Of a DNA stretch of 64,000 bases, positions 9,215 through 17,838 are shown in pieces. Each line of letters begins with the position of its first letter. Position 1 is the first letter of the stretch. The notes beneath the pieces were generated by a model. It was not told the origin of the DNA, searched no databases, and saw only the letters and a program-made list of their open reading frames with translations. The DNA is from Novosphingobium sp. SG751A (GTDB lineage: Bacteria > Pseudomonadota > Alphaproteobacteria > Sphingomonadales > Sphingomonadaceae), in the NCBI RefSeq assembly GCF_013149295.1, contig NZ_JABGCB010000022.1, positions 1 through 64,000 on the forward strand, read 5' to 3'. The translations under genes and the position numbers were made by a program.

Positions 9215-10215
9215 ACGATTGAATGATCGAGCACACAGTCGCTGACCGCGCCCGGCCTCAACAGGGCCGGGCCGGCCTCCTGCGCCACATAGGCCAGCGC
9301 CTCGGCGGCCAGACGGCGCAGCGGCTGATGCACTGTGGTCAAGGTCGGCCACAGGGTGACGGCGGCGGCCGTATCGTCAAACCCCACCACCGTCAGCGCG
9401 CCGGGGACATCGATCTGGCGGCGGTGCGCCACCGACACCACGGCGGCGGCCATATCGTCGTTGCTGGCGAAAATGGCCGTGGGCGGCGATGGCGCGTCCA
9501 GCAACAGCTCGCCTGCGGCAAGACCCGAAGTATAGCTGAAATCGCCCTGCGCCACCCGCACCTCGACCCCGCCGATTTCACGCACGGCGGCATAGAATCC
9601 GGCCATGCGCTCGGCGCTGGCGGCCTGATCGGGGTTGCCCAGAATAAAGCCCAGCCGACGGTGGCCCAGATCGAGCAGGTGATGCGTCATTTCATAGGCG
9701 GCGCGGTGATTGTCGATCCGTACACAGAGCGCGTCCGAAATCTTGTAGGCCCCCACCGCCGCAATGGGCCGCCCCAACGGCTCAAGCACCGAGAGGATCT
9801 TGCGCGATTCGCCCAGCGGCGGGGCAAGGATAAAGCCCGAAAGCCCCGCCGCAGCGAATTGTTCGAGCGCCTCAGGCCCCGGCGCCTTGCCCGCCTCGCC
9901 CTTGAGCAGCGAGAGGCGGGCGCCGCGAATGGAGGCCTCCTCGAAAATGCCGGTCAGAAACTCGCTCATAAAGGCGGCGCTGGGGTTGGAATAGATCACC
10001 CCCACTTGCAGCTCGGTGGAGGTGACCAGACTGCGCGCGGCGACATTGGGCGTATAAGACAATTCCCGGATCGCCTTTTCCACCGCCTCGCGCGTTTCGG
10101 ACCGCACGCCTTCCCGGCCATTGATGACGCGCGAAACCGTCATCGCCGAAACACCCGCAAGGCGGGCAACGTCGATGATCGTGGCGCCTCCACCGGAACG
10201 ATCAGACCTTGCCAT
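9169..10215 (-). CDS. LacI-family transcriptional regulator 1
   Basis: 348 aa repressor. It has an N-terminal helix-turn-helix (TIIDVARLAGVSAMTVSRVI, about residues 12-31), a hinge with YTPNVAARSL, and a periplasmic-binding-protein-like effector domain (NPSAAFMSEF, IFASNDDMAAAV, VVGFDDTAAA). It lies downstream of the GH9 gene on the same strand, 81 bases away, and its 3' end overlaps the opposing GH43 gene. It is a close paralogue of the regulator at 40.1-41.1 kb; both have nearly the same recognition helix (S-A/P-MTVSRVING). I expect it to bind the TGATAGCGCTATCA palindromes and to respond to a pentose or xylo-oligosaccharide. The ligand is not determined. Confidence 0.92.
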   Translation of the reverse strand: MARSDRSGGGATIIDVARLAGVSAMTVSRVINGREGVRSETREAVEKAIRELSYTPNVAARSLVTSTELQVGVIYSNPSAAFMSEFLTGIFEEASIRGARLSLLKGEAGKAPGPEALEQFAAAGLSGFILAPPLGESRKILSVLEPLGRPIAAVGAYKISDALCVRIDNHRAAYEMTHHLLDLGHRRLGFILGNPDQAASAERMAGFYAAVREIGGVEVRVAQGDFSYTSGLAAGELLLDAPSPPTAIFASNDDMAAAVVSVAHRRQIDVPGALTVVGFDDTAAAVTLWPTLTTVHQPLRRLAAEALAYVAQEAGPALLRPGAVSDCVLDHSIVYRDSTARISVAEPD

Positions 10216-10296
10216 GCCAAACCTTTCTACCCGCTATCTGACAAGATCCTTTAAGTAAGGTTCAGCCTTTTTGAAAGCCATCTTGAGCGCCCGGTC

Positions 10297-12810
10297 TCAC
10301 TCCTTCGCGCGCAGGCGGTTGGCGGCATTGACCAGTTCGATCCAGGCCGCCCCTTCGGGCACGACATATTCATTCTCGCCCCAGAAAAAGGGCCAGTCCT
10401 CGTGGTTTTCGGGAAAGTCGGGCTTGATGATCAACACGCCCGGCACCACGCCCCCCGCGATATAGGAAAAGTCGGCCCGGTTGTTGCCATAGGCCACCTC
10501 CTTGGACACCGTGCCCACGCCCGAGACGAAGGAGATGTCCGAGCCGGGATGATGGCCGGTGATGAAGGCCACCCCTCGCCAGACCGCATCGCGCCCAACG
10601 ATTTCGGGAAAAGCTCCATGCAGCGCATCGGCCACCAGCGCATAGGCCATGACCGTGCCGGACCCGGCCCACCCCCCGGTCGTGATCGGCACGCCAAAGG
10701 GATTGGTGCGGGCGATGCGGTCGCTCTCCTCTTTCCACTGGCGCACGGCGGGGATCATCGCCCGGCGATAGGCCGCCGGCATATAGGGCAGCGCCGCCAC
10801 CGCCGTCTGCGCATTGGGGGCAAAGGCCCGGGCCACCTTGGGCCACAGTTCCATCACGGCATCGGCATAGGCTTTTTTGCGCGTGGTCTTGAGCAATTCT
10901 ACGGCCGCGGCAAATTTCTCCCAATCCAGCGGGCCGCCCGTGGTGTTGCCATGCGAGAAGAGATCGGGCGCGTGGGACTGCTCCTCCTGCCAAATGCGCT
11001 CGGCGGTGGCCAAAGCCTTGGCCGAGAGCGCATCATCCTGCCCCTTGAGCACCCTGCCGGCCGCCGCCAGCGCGGCGATCGAGCCATAATTGAGCGCCGA
11101 AACCTTGCTGGTAAAGGCCCAGCGATCGTCGGGCGTGCCGCTGCGCCCATCGCGCATCTCGCCGGGTTTGAGCGCCGGATCATAGGGCAGACCATCGGTC
11201 TTGTTCACCGCATCGCCCAGATGCGTGTATTGCGCCACATCGGGTTCGACAATACCGTGGATCGCATGGCCCACCGCATCAAACTGGGCCAGCAATTGCA
11301 GCGTGCCATGGGCCACCTGCTGCACCACATCGGGCCGCCCGTCGGGCACATGGATCTCGACATGGCGCCGCGCCTCATCCACGCTGACCGTGTCGCGATC
11401 CAGCCCGAAACGCTCGCGCGCGGCGGCCAGCGAGCGCACCACCTGATATTGCGACTGGGTGCGGATGTCGAAATCGCCCGCATCGAACCATCCGCCCACA
11501 TTCAGCCCCGCAATAGGCTGTCCCGGCTGAAAAGGCGTGTCGGTGGTCGGCCCCTGCCGATACAGGTCGATATGCTCGTGATTGACCGGAGCCTGCCGCG
11601 CATCATCGCGATGGGAATCACCATGCCACACGCGATAGGCCTCGTTCACCGAAACGTGATCCATCGCCACCGGGAAATAGACATCATTGGTGGCATGCCA
11701 GGCATCGGCATAGACATCATCGGCAATGCGAAAAGGCGCGGTGCGCACATCACCATATTCCAGTTGATACAGGCCCGACTGCTTCACTTCGCTGAAGTCC
11801 ATCTGCAGATAGTGATAGCGCAGATAATCGCCCCATTCGCGAGGCTGCTCGGACCGCACGATGGTTTGCACGCCATCTGCCCCAATGCGCAGCAGGCGCA
11901 GCGGCAGGCGGCGTTGGTCCTGCGCATCCAGTTCCACCGTGGCCAGTTTCGAGGCCGCAGGCGCATAGCCGAGCTGGGAATGGGCGATCACCGGGCGGCG
12001 CAGCCATCCGGGGCTGGTCTGGGGCCGGATAGCCCATGTCAGCACCGTCCCGCTTTTGCCCGCAGGCAGCAGCGAGCGCAGCACGAACCAGCCGTTCTGC
12101 GCCTGATTGCGGCCATCATAGAGCATGATGGGCGCATCGCCCGTGATCCTCACCCGTCGCGCCGGATCCTCGGGCGCAAGGACGAAATCACGCCCGTTGG
12201 CCATGGGCAGGGGTTCGGCCCCCGGCCCTTCGCTGCGCCCGCTGGCGGCATTGCGCTGATCGGTCTGAACCATGGCGCTGACCGGGTGGAGCGGGAAAGT
12301 GCTCGCCACACCATCGGCCATAAAGGCATGATGGGAATAGGCCGAGGGCAGGAATTCCAGATTGAACCCGGCCTTGCCCGCCAATGCATCGGGAAGCGGA
12401 CGGTCGAGCAGGATGCTGACCACCACGGCATCGCCCTGCTGCTGCGCGCGGATCGTATAGGCCCAATCGTAATCGGCATAGCGCAGGCGCGTTTCGATCA
12501 CGCCCGCCGCGCGGTCCACCTTGCGCGTGACCATGGCGCCGATCGGGTCCCACTGGCCCGGCGTGGCCGAAAGGCGCACATCGCCATTGGTGGCATTGCG
12601 CAGACCCTGCTGGATAATCTCGATGCCGCTGATCTTGGAATCGGCAAACAGCCCGTCATACCAATTGGAAAAGGCCAGCACATTGACCCCCGCCGCCTCG
12701 TAATAGCCTTTATCACCCAAGGACAGGGCATCGGGCGCATTTTGCGCCCATGCCGGGGCGCCGACGGCCAACAGGCCAAGGCAAAACAGCAATCTGGACT
12801 TTCCGGGCAT
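10297..12810 (-). CDS. GH9 glycoside hydrolase, exported
   Basis: 837 aa with a signal peptide (LLFCLGLLAVGAPAWA). An N-terminal beta region and an Ig-like cellulase N domain (about 290-390, beginning SQLGYAP) precede an alpha/alpha barrel with GGWFDAGDFDIR, the GH9 signature whose two aspartates activate water. The C-terminal NEYVVPEGAAWIEL probably holds the acid glutamate. GH9 enzymes are endo- or exo-beta-glucanases, and some act on xyloglucan or mixed-linkage glucan; the substrate here is unknown. The start at 12810 follows GGAGAG and leaves an operator outside the gene; an in-frame start at 12837 would overlap that operator. The gene is divergent from GH43-xylB-xylA. Confidence 0.85.
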   Translation of the reverse strand: MPGKSRLLFCLGLLAVGAPAWAQNAPDALSLGDKGYYEAAGVNVLAFSNWYDGLFADSKISGIEIIQQGLRNATNGDVRLSATPGQWDPIGAMVTRKVDRAAGVIETRLRYADYDWAYTIRAQQQGDAVVVSILLDRPLPDALAGKAGFNLEFLPSAYSHHAFMADGVASTFPLHPVSAMVQTDQRNAASGRSEGPGAEPLPMANGRDFVLAPEDPARRVRITGDAPIMLYDGRNQAQNGWFVLRSLLPAGKSGTVLTWAIRPQTSPGWLRRPVIAHSQLGYAPAASKLATVELDAQDQRRLPLRLLRIGADGVQTIVRSEQPREWGDYLRYHYLQMDFSEVKQSGLYQLEYGDVRTAPFRIADDVYADAWHATNDVYFPVAMDHVSVNEAYRVWHGDSHRDDARQAPVNHEHIDLYRQGPTTDTPFQPGQPIAGLNVGGWFDAGDFDIRTQSQYQVVRSLAAARERFGLDRDTVSVDEARRHVEIHVPDGRPDVVQQVAHGTLQLLAQFDAVGHAIHGIVEPDVAQYTHLGDAVNKTDGLPYDPALKPGEMRDGRSGTPDDRWAFTSKVSALNYGSIAALAAAGRVLKGQDDALSAKALATAERIWQEEQSHAPDLFSHGNTTGGPLDWEKFAAAVELLKTTRKKAYADAVMELWPKVARAFAPNAQTAVAALPYMPAAYRRAMIPAVRQWKEESDRIARTNPFGVPITTGGWAGSGTVMAYALVADALHGAFPEIVGRDAVWRGVAFITGHHPGSDISFVSGVGTVSKEVAYGNNRADFSYIAGGVVPGVLIIKPDFPENHEDWPFFWGENEYVVPEGAAWIELVNAANRLRAKE

Positions 12811-12822
12811 GGCTCTCTCCAA

Positions 12823-12836
12823 TGTTTGCGCTATCA
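12823..12836. promoter_or_regulatory. LacI-type operator near the GH9 start
   Basis: TGTTTGCGCTATCA has two mismatches to TGATAGCGCTATCA. Its centre is exactly 100 bases from the stronger site at 12923-12936, on the other side of the divergent promoter region. Confidence 0.55.
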
Positions 12837-12880
12837 TTTATCAAAGGAAAAACGCGCAGTCCACCACCTCCTCCTGCAAA

Positions 12881-12892
12881 TTAGTCTGCGTC
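12881..12892. promoter_or_regulatory. Half-site of the GntR/FCD-like motif
   Basis: TTAGTCTGCGTC carries a good left arm (TAGTC-T-G) of the TNRTCNGAYNA pattern but a poor right arm. It lies between the two LacI-type operators. It is weak alone and listed because the same pairing of motifs recurs at other promoters. Confidence 0.3.
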
Positions 12893-12922
12893 GAATGGCG
12901 ATTTTTGATTGATGACGCCCAA

Positions 12923-12936
12923 CGATAGCGCTATCA
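12923..12936. promoter_or_regulatory. LacI-type operator upstream of GH43-xylBA
   Basis: CGATAGCGCTATCA holds the perfect palindrome GATAGCGCTATC, 42 bases before the GH43 start. Together with the site at 12823-12836 it brackets the divergent promoter. Confidence 0.75.
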
Positions 12937-12977
12937 AAGAATCATCGTGATGGCCCGCCTCAAGAGGGCCACAGCAA

Positions 12978-14093
12978 ATGAGGATGTCGAACGTGAAGGG
13001 AAAGATTTCCACCCTTGGCGCTGCCGCTGTGCTGGCCGCGCTGCTGCCTGCTCACGCCTTTGGCGCCGAAAATGCCCCCGGGAGCCCGGCCACCGGTTTT
13101 CGCGACCAACCGCTGGTCAGCAGCATCTATACCGCCGACCCTTCGGCCCATGTCTTTGGCGGCAAGATCTATGTCTATCCCTCGCATGACATCCCAACGC
13201 CCATCCCCGACGATGATCTGGGCAACCAATATGCGATGCGCGACTATCGCGTGCTGCGCATGGACCGTATCGGCGGCAAGGTGACGATCGGGCCGGTGGC
13301 GCTGGATGTGAAGAATGTGCCCTGGGCCAGCCAACAGATGTGGGCGCCCGACGCGGCCTACAGGAACGGCACCTATTACCTGTACTTCCCCGCGCGCGAC
13401 AAGGCCAGGGACAAGAACGGCCTGGGCACCTTCCGCATCGGCGTGGCCACATCGAAAAGCCCGATGGGGCCGTTCAAGGCCGAACCAAAATCCATCGCAG
13501 GCAGCTATTCGATGGACCCGGCCGTCTTCACCGACACAGACGGCAAGAGCTATATGTATTTCGGCGGCATCTGGGGCGGCCAGCTTCAGCGCTGGGCCAG
13601 CGGCAAGTTTGACCCCAATGGTTCGGACACCGACCTTGGCAAGGATGACCAGCCCGCCCTGTCGGGCAAGGTGGTGCGCATGGGCGCGGACATGAAGAGC
13701 TTTGCCGAAAAGCCGCGCGATGCGGTGATCCTGGACGAAAACGGCAAACCCGTCCTGACCGGCGACCATGAGCGGCGCTTCTTTGAGGCATCATGGATGT
13801 TCAAGCGCGGCGGCAAATATTACTATTCCTATTCGACCGGCGACACGCATTTCCTGAATTACGCGATCGGCGACAATCCCTATGGCCCGTTCAAATACAC
13901 CGGCCATATCCTGAAACCGGTTCAGGGCTGGACCACCCATCATTCGATCATTCAGGCCAACGGTAAATGGTGGCTGTTCTATGCCGACACCCAGCTTTCG
14001 AACAGAAACCATCTGCGCAATGTGAAGGTGACCGAGCTGACCTTTAACGCCGATGGCACGATCCAGACCATCGATCCGCTGCAGGCGCGCTGA
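12978..14093 (+). CDS. GH43 xylosidase/arabinofuranosidase, exported
   Basis: 371 aa with a signal peptide (LAALLPAHAFGA) and a single five-bladed propeller. The probable catalytic set is D54 in TADPSAHVF, D180 in SMDPAVFTD and E270 in FFEASWMFK. It looks like the compact GH43 subfamily 1 type, which removes xylose or arabinose from xylan fragments. It is first in an operon with xylulokinase and xylose isomerase; only four bases separate its stop from xylB. The start has GAGGG upstream. Control by the two flanking LacI-type operators is likely. The balance between xylosidase and arabinofuranosidase activity cannot be decided from sequence. Confidence 0.9.
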   Translation: MRMSNVKGKISTLGAAAVLAALLPAHAFGAENAPGSPATGFRDQPLVSSIYTADPSAHVFGGKIYVYPSHDIPTPIPDDDLGNQYAMRDYRVLRMDRIGGKVTIGPVALDVKNVPWASQQMWAPDAAYRNGTYYLYFPARDKARDKNGLGTFRIGVATSKSPMGPFKAEPKSIAGSYSMDPAVFTDTDGKSYMYFGGIWGGQLQRWASGKFDPNGSDTDLGKDDQPALSGKVVRMGADMKSFAEKPRDAVILDENGKPVLTGDHERRFFEASWMFKRGGKYYYSYSTGDTHFLNYAIGDNPYGPFKYTGHILKPVQGWTTHHSIIQANGKWWLFYADTQLSNRNHLRNVKVTELTFNADGTIQTIDPLQAR

Positions 14094-14097
14094 CCCC

Positions 14098-15549
14098 ATG
14101 TTTCTGGGCATAGATATCGGCACCAGCGGAGTGAAAGCCGTGGTGACCGCCAGCGACGGGCGCGTCCTCTCGCAATGCAGCGCAGCGCTCTCGGTTTCGC
14201 GGCCGCAGGAATTATGGTCGCAGCAGGCGCCCGATGACTGGGTGGATGCCACGCATCGCGCGGTGCTGGGTCTGGATGCGGGATTGCGTCGCGCGGTGGT
14301 GGCCATCGGCCTTGCCGGGCAAATGCACGGCGCCACCTTGCTGGGCGCGGATGACCGCCCTTTGCGCCCCGCGATCCTGTGGAACGATGGGCGCAGCCAT
14401 GCCCAATGCACCGCGCTGGAAGCCGCCGAGCCGCAAAGCCGCGCGATCACCGGCAACATTGCCATGCCCGGCTTCACCGCGCCCAAGCTGCTCTGGGTGC
14501 GCGAGAACGAGCCGGAGATCTTTGCCGCGACCAAAACAGTGCTGCTACCCAAGGATTATGTCCGCCTGGCCCTGACCGGAGAAAAGGCCAGCGACATGTC
14601 GGATGCCGCCGGGACGCTTTGGCTCGATGTGGCGCGTCGCGCTTGGTCGGAGGCAATGCTGGGCGCGACCGGGCTGACGCTCGATCATATGCCGCGCCTG
14701 TATGAAGGGCCGGAGATCACCGGCCAACTGCGCTCCGAAGTGGCAGCCCAATGGGGCATGGAGGCCGTGCCTGTGGTGGCGGGCGCGGGCGACAATGCCG
14801 CGGGCGCGCTGGGCGTTGGCGTGACGGGCGAGGGGCAAGGCATGCTCTCGCTGGGCACATCGGGCGTGATCTTTGTTGCGGGCGACGCGTTCCGGCCCAA
14901 TCCGGCGCGCGCGGTCCATGCCTTTTGCCATGCCCTGCCCGGCGTCTGGCATCAGATGAGCGTGCATCTCTCCGCCGCCTCCTGCATCGATTGGGCGGCA
15001 TCGGCCTGTCAGGTACCCGGCCCGGCGGAATTCTTCACCTTGGCCGAAAGCGCAGGGCCATGCGCGGGGCCGGAACTGTTCCTGCCCTATCTTTCGGGCG
15101 AGCGCACACCGCACAATGATCCGCATCTGCGCGCGGGCTTTGTCGGACTGAGCCACGAGACCACCACCGCGCGCCTTGCCGCCGCCGTGCTGGAAGGCGT
15201 GGGTTTTGCCCATGCCGACGGCATCGACGCCCTGCGCGAGGCGGGCACAAGGATCGAGGAACTGGCCGTGATCGGCGGCGGTTCGCGCTCGCTCTATTGG
15301 GGCCACATTCTGGCCAGCGTGCTGGGCGTGCGCCTGCTTTATCTCGAAGGCGGCGAAGTCGGCCCGGCGCTGGGCGCGGCGCGTCTGGCCCAATTGGGCA
15401 TGGGCGGCGATCCGGCCGACATCTGTACCCGCCCGCCGACCCGCGCCGCCATCGAGCCGGACCTCGATCTGGCCGCCCGCCTTGCCCCGCAACGCCAACG
15501 TTTTCAACGCGCCACATGGGCGCTGTGCCAACTTCAGGAGAAATTTTGA
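14098..15549 (+). CDS. xylB: Xylulokinase
   Basis: Phosphorylates D-xylulose to xylulose 5-phosphate in the cytoplasm. 483 aa, the usual length. It is an FGGY-family kinase with LGIDIGTSGVKAVV at the N-terminus, the substrate contact GLAGQMHGATLL (about 78-89), the catalytic aspartate in AGAGDNAAGALG, and an ATP-site region AVIGGGSRSLYWGHIL near residue 390. The last base of its stop is the first base of the xylA start, so the two are coupled. The order GH43-xylB-xylA links polymer trimming directly to xylose entry into the pentose phosphate pathway. Confidence 0.96.
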   Translation: MFLGIDIGTSGVKAVVTASDGRVLSQCSAALSVSRPQELWSQQAPDDWVDATHRAVLGLDAGLRRAVVAIGLAGQMHGATLLGADDRPLRPAILWNDGRSHAQCTALEAAEPQSRAITGNIAMPGFTAPKLLWVRENEPEIFAATKTVLLPKDYVRLALTGEKASDMSDAAGTLWLDVARRAWSEAMLGATGLTLDHMPRLYEGPEITGQLRSEVAAQWGMEAVPVVAGAGDNAAGALGVGVTGEGQGMLSLGTSGVIFVAGDAFRPNPARAVHAFCHALPGVWHQMSVHLSAASCIDWAASACQVPGPAEFFTLAESAGPCAGPELFLPYLSGERTPHNDPHLRAGFVGLSHETTTARLAAAVLEGVGFAHADGIDALREAGTRIEELAVIGGGSRSLYWGHILASVLGVRLLYLEGGEVGPALGAARLAQLGMGGDPADICTRPPTRAAIEPDLDLAARLAPQRQRFQRATWALCQLQEKF

Positions 15550-16856
15550 TGTCTGCCGCTTATTTCGCCGAATTTGACACGGTCCGCTATGAAGGCCCCG
15601 ATGCCGCCAGCGATCTGGCCTACCGCTGGTATGACAAGGACCGCATGGTCTTTGGCAAGCGGATGGAAGACTATCTGCGCTTTGCAGTCTGCTTCTGGCA
15701 CACGTTCTGCTGGCCGGGCAGCGATGTGTTCGGCGCGGGCACATTCAACCGCCCATGGCTGATGGGCCCGCAGGATGAGGCCGCCGCCCGCGCCAAGCGC
15801 GAGGCCGCCCTCGCCTTTGTCGAAAAGCTCGACCTGCCCTTCTACTGCTTTCATGATGTCGACGTGATGGCGCCTGCCGATAGCATCGGTGCCTTCCGCA
15901 AGAGCTTCGCGCTGGCCGTCGATCATCTGGAGGAACTGCAGGCCAAGCACGGCCGCAAGCTGCTGTGGGGCACGGCCAATCTGTTCAGCCACCCGCGCTA
16001 TCTGGCGGGCGCCGCCACCAGCCCGCGCCCGGAAGTCTATGCCTGGGCCGCCAGCCAGGTCCGCGACGCACTGGAGGCCACGCATCGTCTGGGCGGCGCA
16101 AATTACGTGCTGTGGGGCGGGCGCGAAGGCTATGACACGATCCTCAACACCAATCTGGCGGTGGAGCAGGAGAATTTCGGCCGCTTCCTGCAACTGGTGG
16201 TCGAACACAAGCACAAGATCGGCTTCACCGGCACGATCCTGATCGAGCCCAAGCCGCATGAGCCGACCAAGCACCAGTATGATTTCGATACCCAGACCGT
16301 GTATGGCTTCCTCAAGCGCTTTGGCCTTGAGGGCGAGGTGAAGGTCAATATCGAGGCCAACCACGCCACCCTTTCGGGCCATACGTTCGAGCATGAAATC
16401 GCCATGGCGGGGGCGCTGGGCATCCTTGGCTCGATCGACGCCAATCGCGGCGATCCGCAGAATGGCTGGGACACCGACCAGTTCCCCAATTCGGTCGAGG
16501 AACTGACGCTGGCCTGTATCGAGATCGAGCGCGCGGGCGGCTTCACCACCGGCGGCTTCAATTTCGACGCCAAGGTGCGCCGTCAGTCGGTAGATGCCGC
16601 GGATCTGCTGCATGGCCATATCGGCGGGGTGGATGTCATTGCCCGGTCGCTGCTGCGCGCCGAGGCGATTATCAAGGACGGCCGCCTCGATGCCTTCCGC
16701 AATGAACGCTATGCCGGTTGGAGCAGTGATCTGGGCAAGAACATCAAGGGAGGCGATCTGGCCTCGATTGCCGATATGGCCGTGGTCAACAATCTGGCGC
16801 CCCAGCCGGTTTCCGGGCGGCAGGAATGGCTGGAAAACCTGATCAACCGCTTCTGA
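15549..16856 (+). CDS. xylA: Xylose isomerase
   Basis: Converts D-xylose to D-xylulose. 435 aa, the class II length. Diagnostic stretches are FCFHDVDVMAP-like residues (YCFHDVDV, with the proton-transfer histidine and its aspartate), WGGREGYDTILNT, LIEPKPHEPTKHQYDFD (metal ligands) and HTFEHEIAMA with SIDANRGD. The ATG at 15549 follows AGGAG and shares a base with the xylB stop; an open frame extends upstream into xylB but has no better start. Its presence shows that the organism uses the isomerase route for xylose. The oxidative Weimberg route is not represented in this window. Confidence 0.97.
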   Translation: MSAAYFAEFDTVRYEGPDAASDLAYRWYDKDRMVFGKRMEDYLRFAVCFWHTFCWPGSDVFGAGTFNRPWLMGPQDEAAARAKREAALAFVEKLDLPFYCFHDVDVMAPADSIGAFRKSFALAVDHLEELQAKHGRKLLWGTANLFSHPRYLAGAATSPRPEVYAWAASQVRDALEATHRLGGANYVLWGGREGYDTILNTNLAVEQENFGRFLQLVVEHKHKIGFTGTILIEPKPHEPTKHQYDFDTQTVYGFLKRFGLEGEVKVNIEANHATLSGHTFEHEIAMAGALGILGSIDANRGDPQNGWDTDQFPNSVEELTLACIEIERAGGFTTGGFNFDAKVRRQSVDAADLLHGHIGGVDVIARSLLRAEAIIKDGRLDAFRNERYAGWSSDLGKNIKGGDLASIADMAVVNNLAPQPVSGRQEWLENLINRF

Positions 16857-16877
16857 CCGGGCTGATTGCGATTCCAC

Positions 16878-16906
16878 GGGAAAGGGGGCCTGCCACCTCC
16901 TTTCCC
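16878..16906 (+). terminator. Weak hairpin after xylA
   Basis: GGGAAAGG (16878-16885) can pair with CCTTTCCC (16899-16906) across a 13-base loop, starting 22 bases after the xylA stop. No T-run follows, so termination is uncertain. The next gene starts 261 bases after xylA and has its own operator-like sites. Confidence 0.35.
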
Positions 16907-16937
16907 TCTGCCGCCATCAAGGCGGACAATTCTTTTA

Positions 16938-16948
16938 TCATCAGACTA
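16938..16948. promoter_or_regulatory. GntR/FCD-like operator
   Basis: TCATCAGACTA fits the skeleton TNRTCNGAYNA, the geometry of the FadR site TGGTCNGACCA. It lies in an AT-rich stretch between xylA and the secreted 229-aa protein, 151 bases from a second copy at 17089-17099. Confidence 0.5.
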
Positions 16949-17048
16949 TTTATATCTTCGGAATCCACGCTCATCGCGTTTGAATATCCCGAAATAAGCC
17001 CAGAAATTTTTCAATAGTCATTAGAATTCCATTTTTGAACGCATAAAA

Positions 17049-17062
17049 TGATAGCGTAACCA
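17049..17062. promoter_or_regulatory. LacI-type operator, imperfect
   Basis: TGATAGCGTAACCA keeps the left half TGATAGCG of the consensus and differs at three places on the right. It sits 56 bases upstream of the secreted 229-aa protein. Confidence 0.45.
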
Positions 17063-17088
17063 TCGATTCTCTGGCATTTAATCAGACC

Positions 17089-17099
17089 AATAAAAGAGC
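17089..17099. promoter_or_regulatory. GntR/FCD-like operator
   Basis: TAATCAGACCA matches TNRTCNGAYNA completely and is one of the best copies in the window. It ends 19 bases before the start codon of the secreted 229-aa protein, where a bound protein would block transcription or its start. Confidence 0.6.
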
Positions 17100-17117
17100 C
17101 CTTTCCAGAGGATTGCC

Positions 17118-17807
17118 ATGAAACGAATATCCTGCGCCGCCGCATTTGCGGCCTCGCTGCTGCTCGCCCCGCTCTGCGCCCGCGCCGCCCCGGTTTCTGC
17201 CTCGCTTGCCCCCTATTTCGCCCCGGTCACCACCCCCTCGGCCAGCCCCGATCAGGACGGTTTCCTGCGCCGCTGGCTGGTGCTGGAGCCGATTGCCAAG
17301 CCCAACCGCAGCAATCAGGGCTTTACCAGCGTCTATGTGCGCGACGCCTTTGCCAAGGCCGCTCTGCCCGGCGGCCCGACTGCCATCCCGCGCGATGGAC
17401 AGACGATACCCATGGGCGGGCAAAGCCTGCAATGGCATGCGCTGGACGCGGGCCTGTTTGACGCCAAACTGTTCTATCTGGCGCAAGGGCTCGGCAAACC
17501 GACCTATGGCGTGATCTTCTGGGCCACCACCATTATCGAAAGCGACCGCGAGATTGCCGACGCGCATCTGGCGGTGGGGTCGAATTCGGCTTCAATGTGG
17601 TGGCTGAACGGTGCGGAAACCGCCGCCCTGTTCGGCGACCGGCGGATGGTGGTGGATGATGCCGTCTCGCCGCGTGTCACGCTGCACAAGGGGCGCAATA
17701 TCCTGCGCGGCGCGATCATCAACGGGCCGGGGCTCAGCGATTTCTGCGCTCGCTTTGTCGATGATGCGGGTCGCCCGATCACCGACCTGCGCATCGCCAC
17801 GCGCTGA
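17118..17807 (+). CDS. Secreted protein, predicted beta-sandwich domain
   Basis: I do not recognise a named family. The 229 aa protein has a clear signal peptide (AAFAASLLLAPLCARAAP) and then a single domain. WWLNGAE near residue 160, DDAVSPRVTLHKGRNILRGAI and the closing FCARFVDDAGRPI resemble the galactose-binding-like jelly-roll modules attached to many hydrolases, in which a WLNG turn is common. DGFLRRWLVLEPI near residue 50 is also distinctive. No catalytic motif is visible. It is 31 bases upstream of an arabinanase-like GH43 and two genes before a carboxylesterase, so it may be a carbohydrate-binding partner or the non-catalytic part of an esterase. It is probably periplasmic or secreted. 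Confidence 0.75.
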   Translation: MKRISCAAAFAASLLLAPLCARAAPVSASLAPYFAPVTTPSASPDQDGFLRRWLVLEPIAKPNRSNQGFTSVYVRDAFAKAALPGGPTAIPRDGQTIPMGGQSLQWHALDAGLFDAKLFYLAQGLGKPTYGVIFWATTIIESDREIADAHLAVGSNSASMWWLNGAETAALFGDRRMVVDDAVSPRVTLHKGRNILRGAIINGPGLSDFCARFVDDAGRPITDLRIATR

Positions 17808-17838
17808 TCCGCCCTCCTTTTACACGGAACGGTCCACC

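Noticed and set aside
10402..12912. An 836-codon plus-strand frame opposite the GH9 gene
   Set aside because: Shadow frame with His/Arg/Gly-rich translation; the opposite strand encodes a full GH9 enzyme.
17118..17807. Calling the secreted 229-aa protein an acetyl xylan esterase
   Set aside because: Its neighbours make this tempting, but there is no Ser-His-Asp signature or GxSxG motif.
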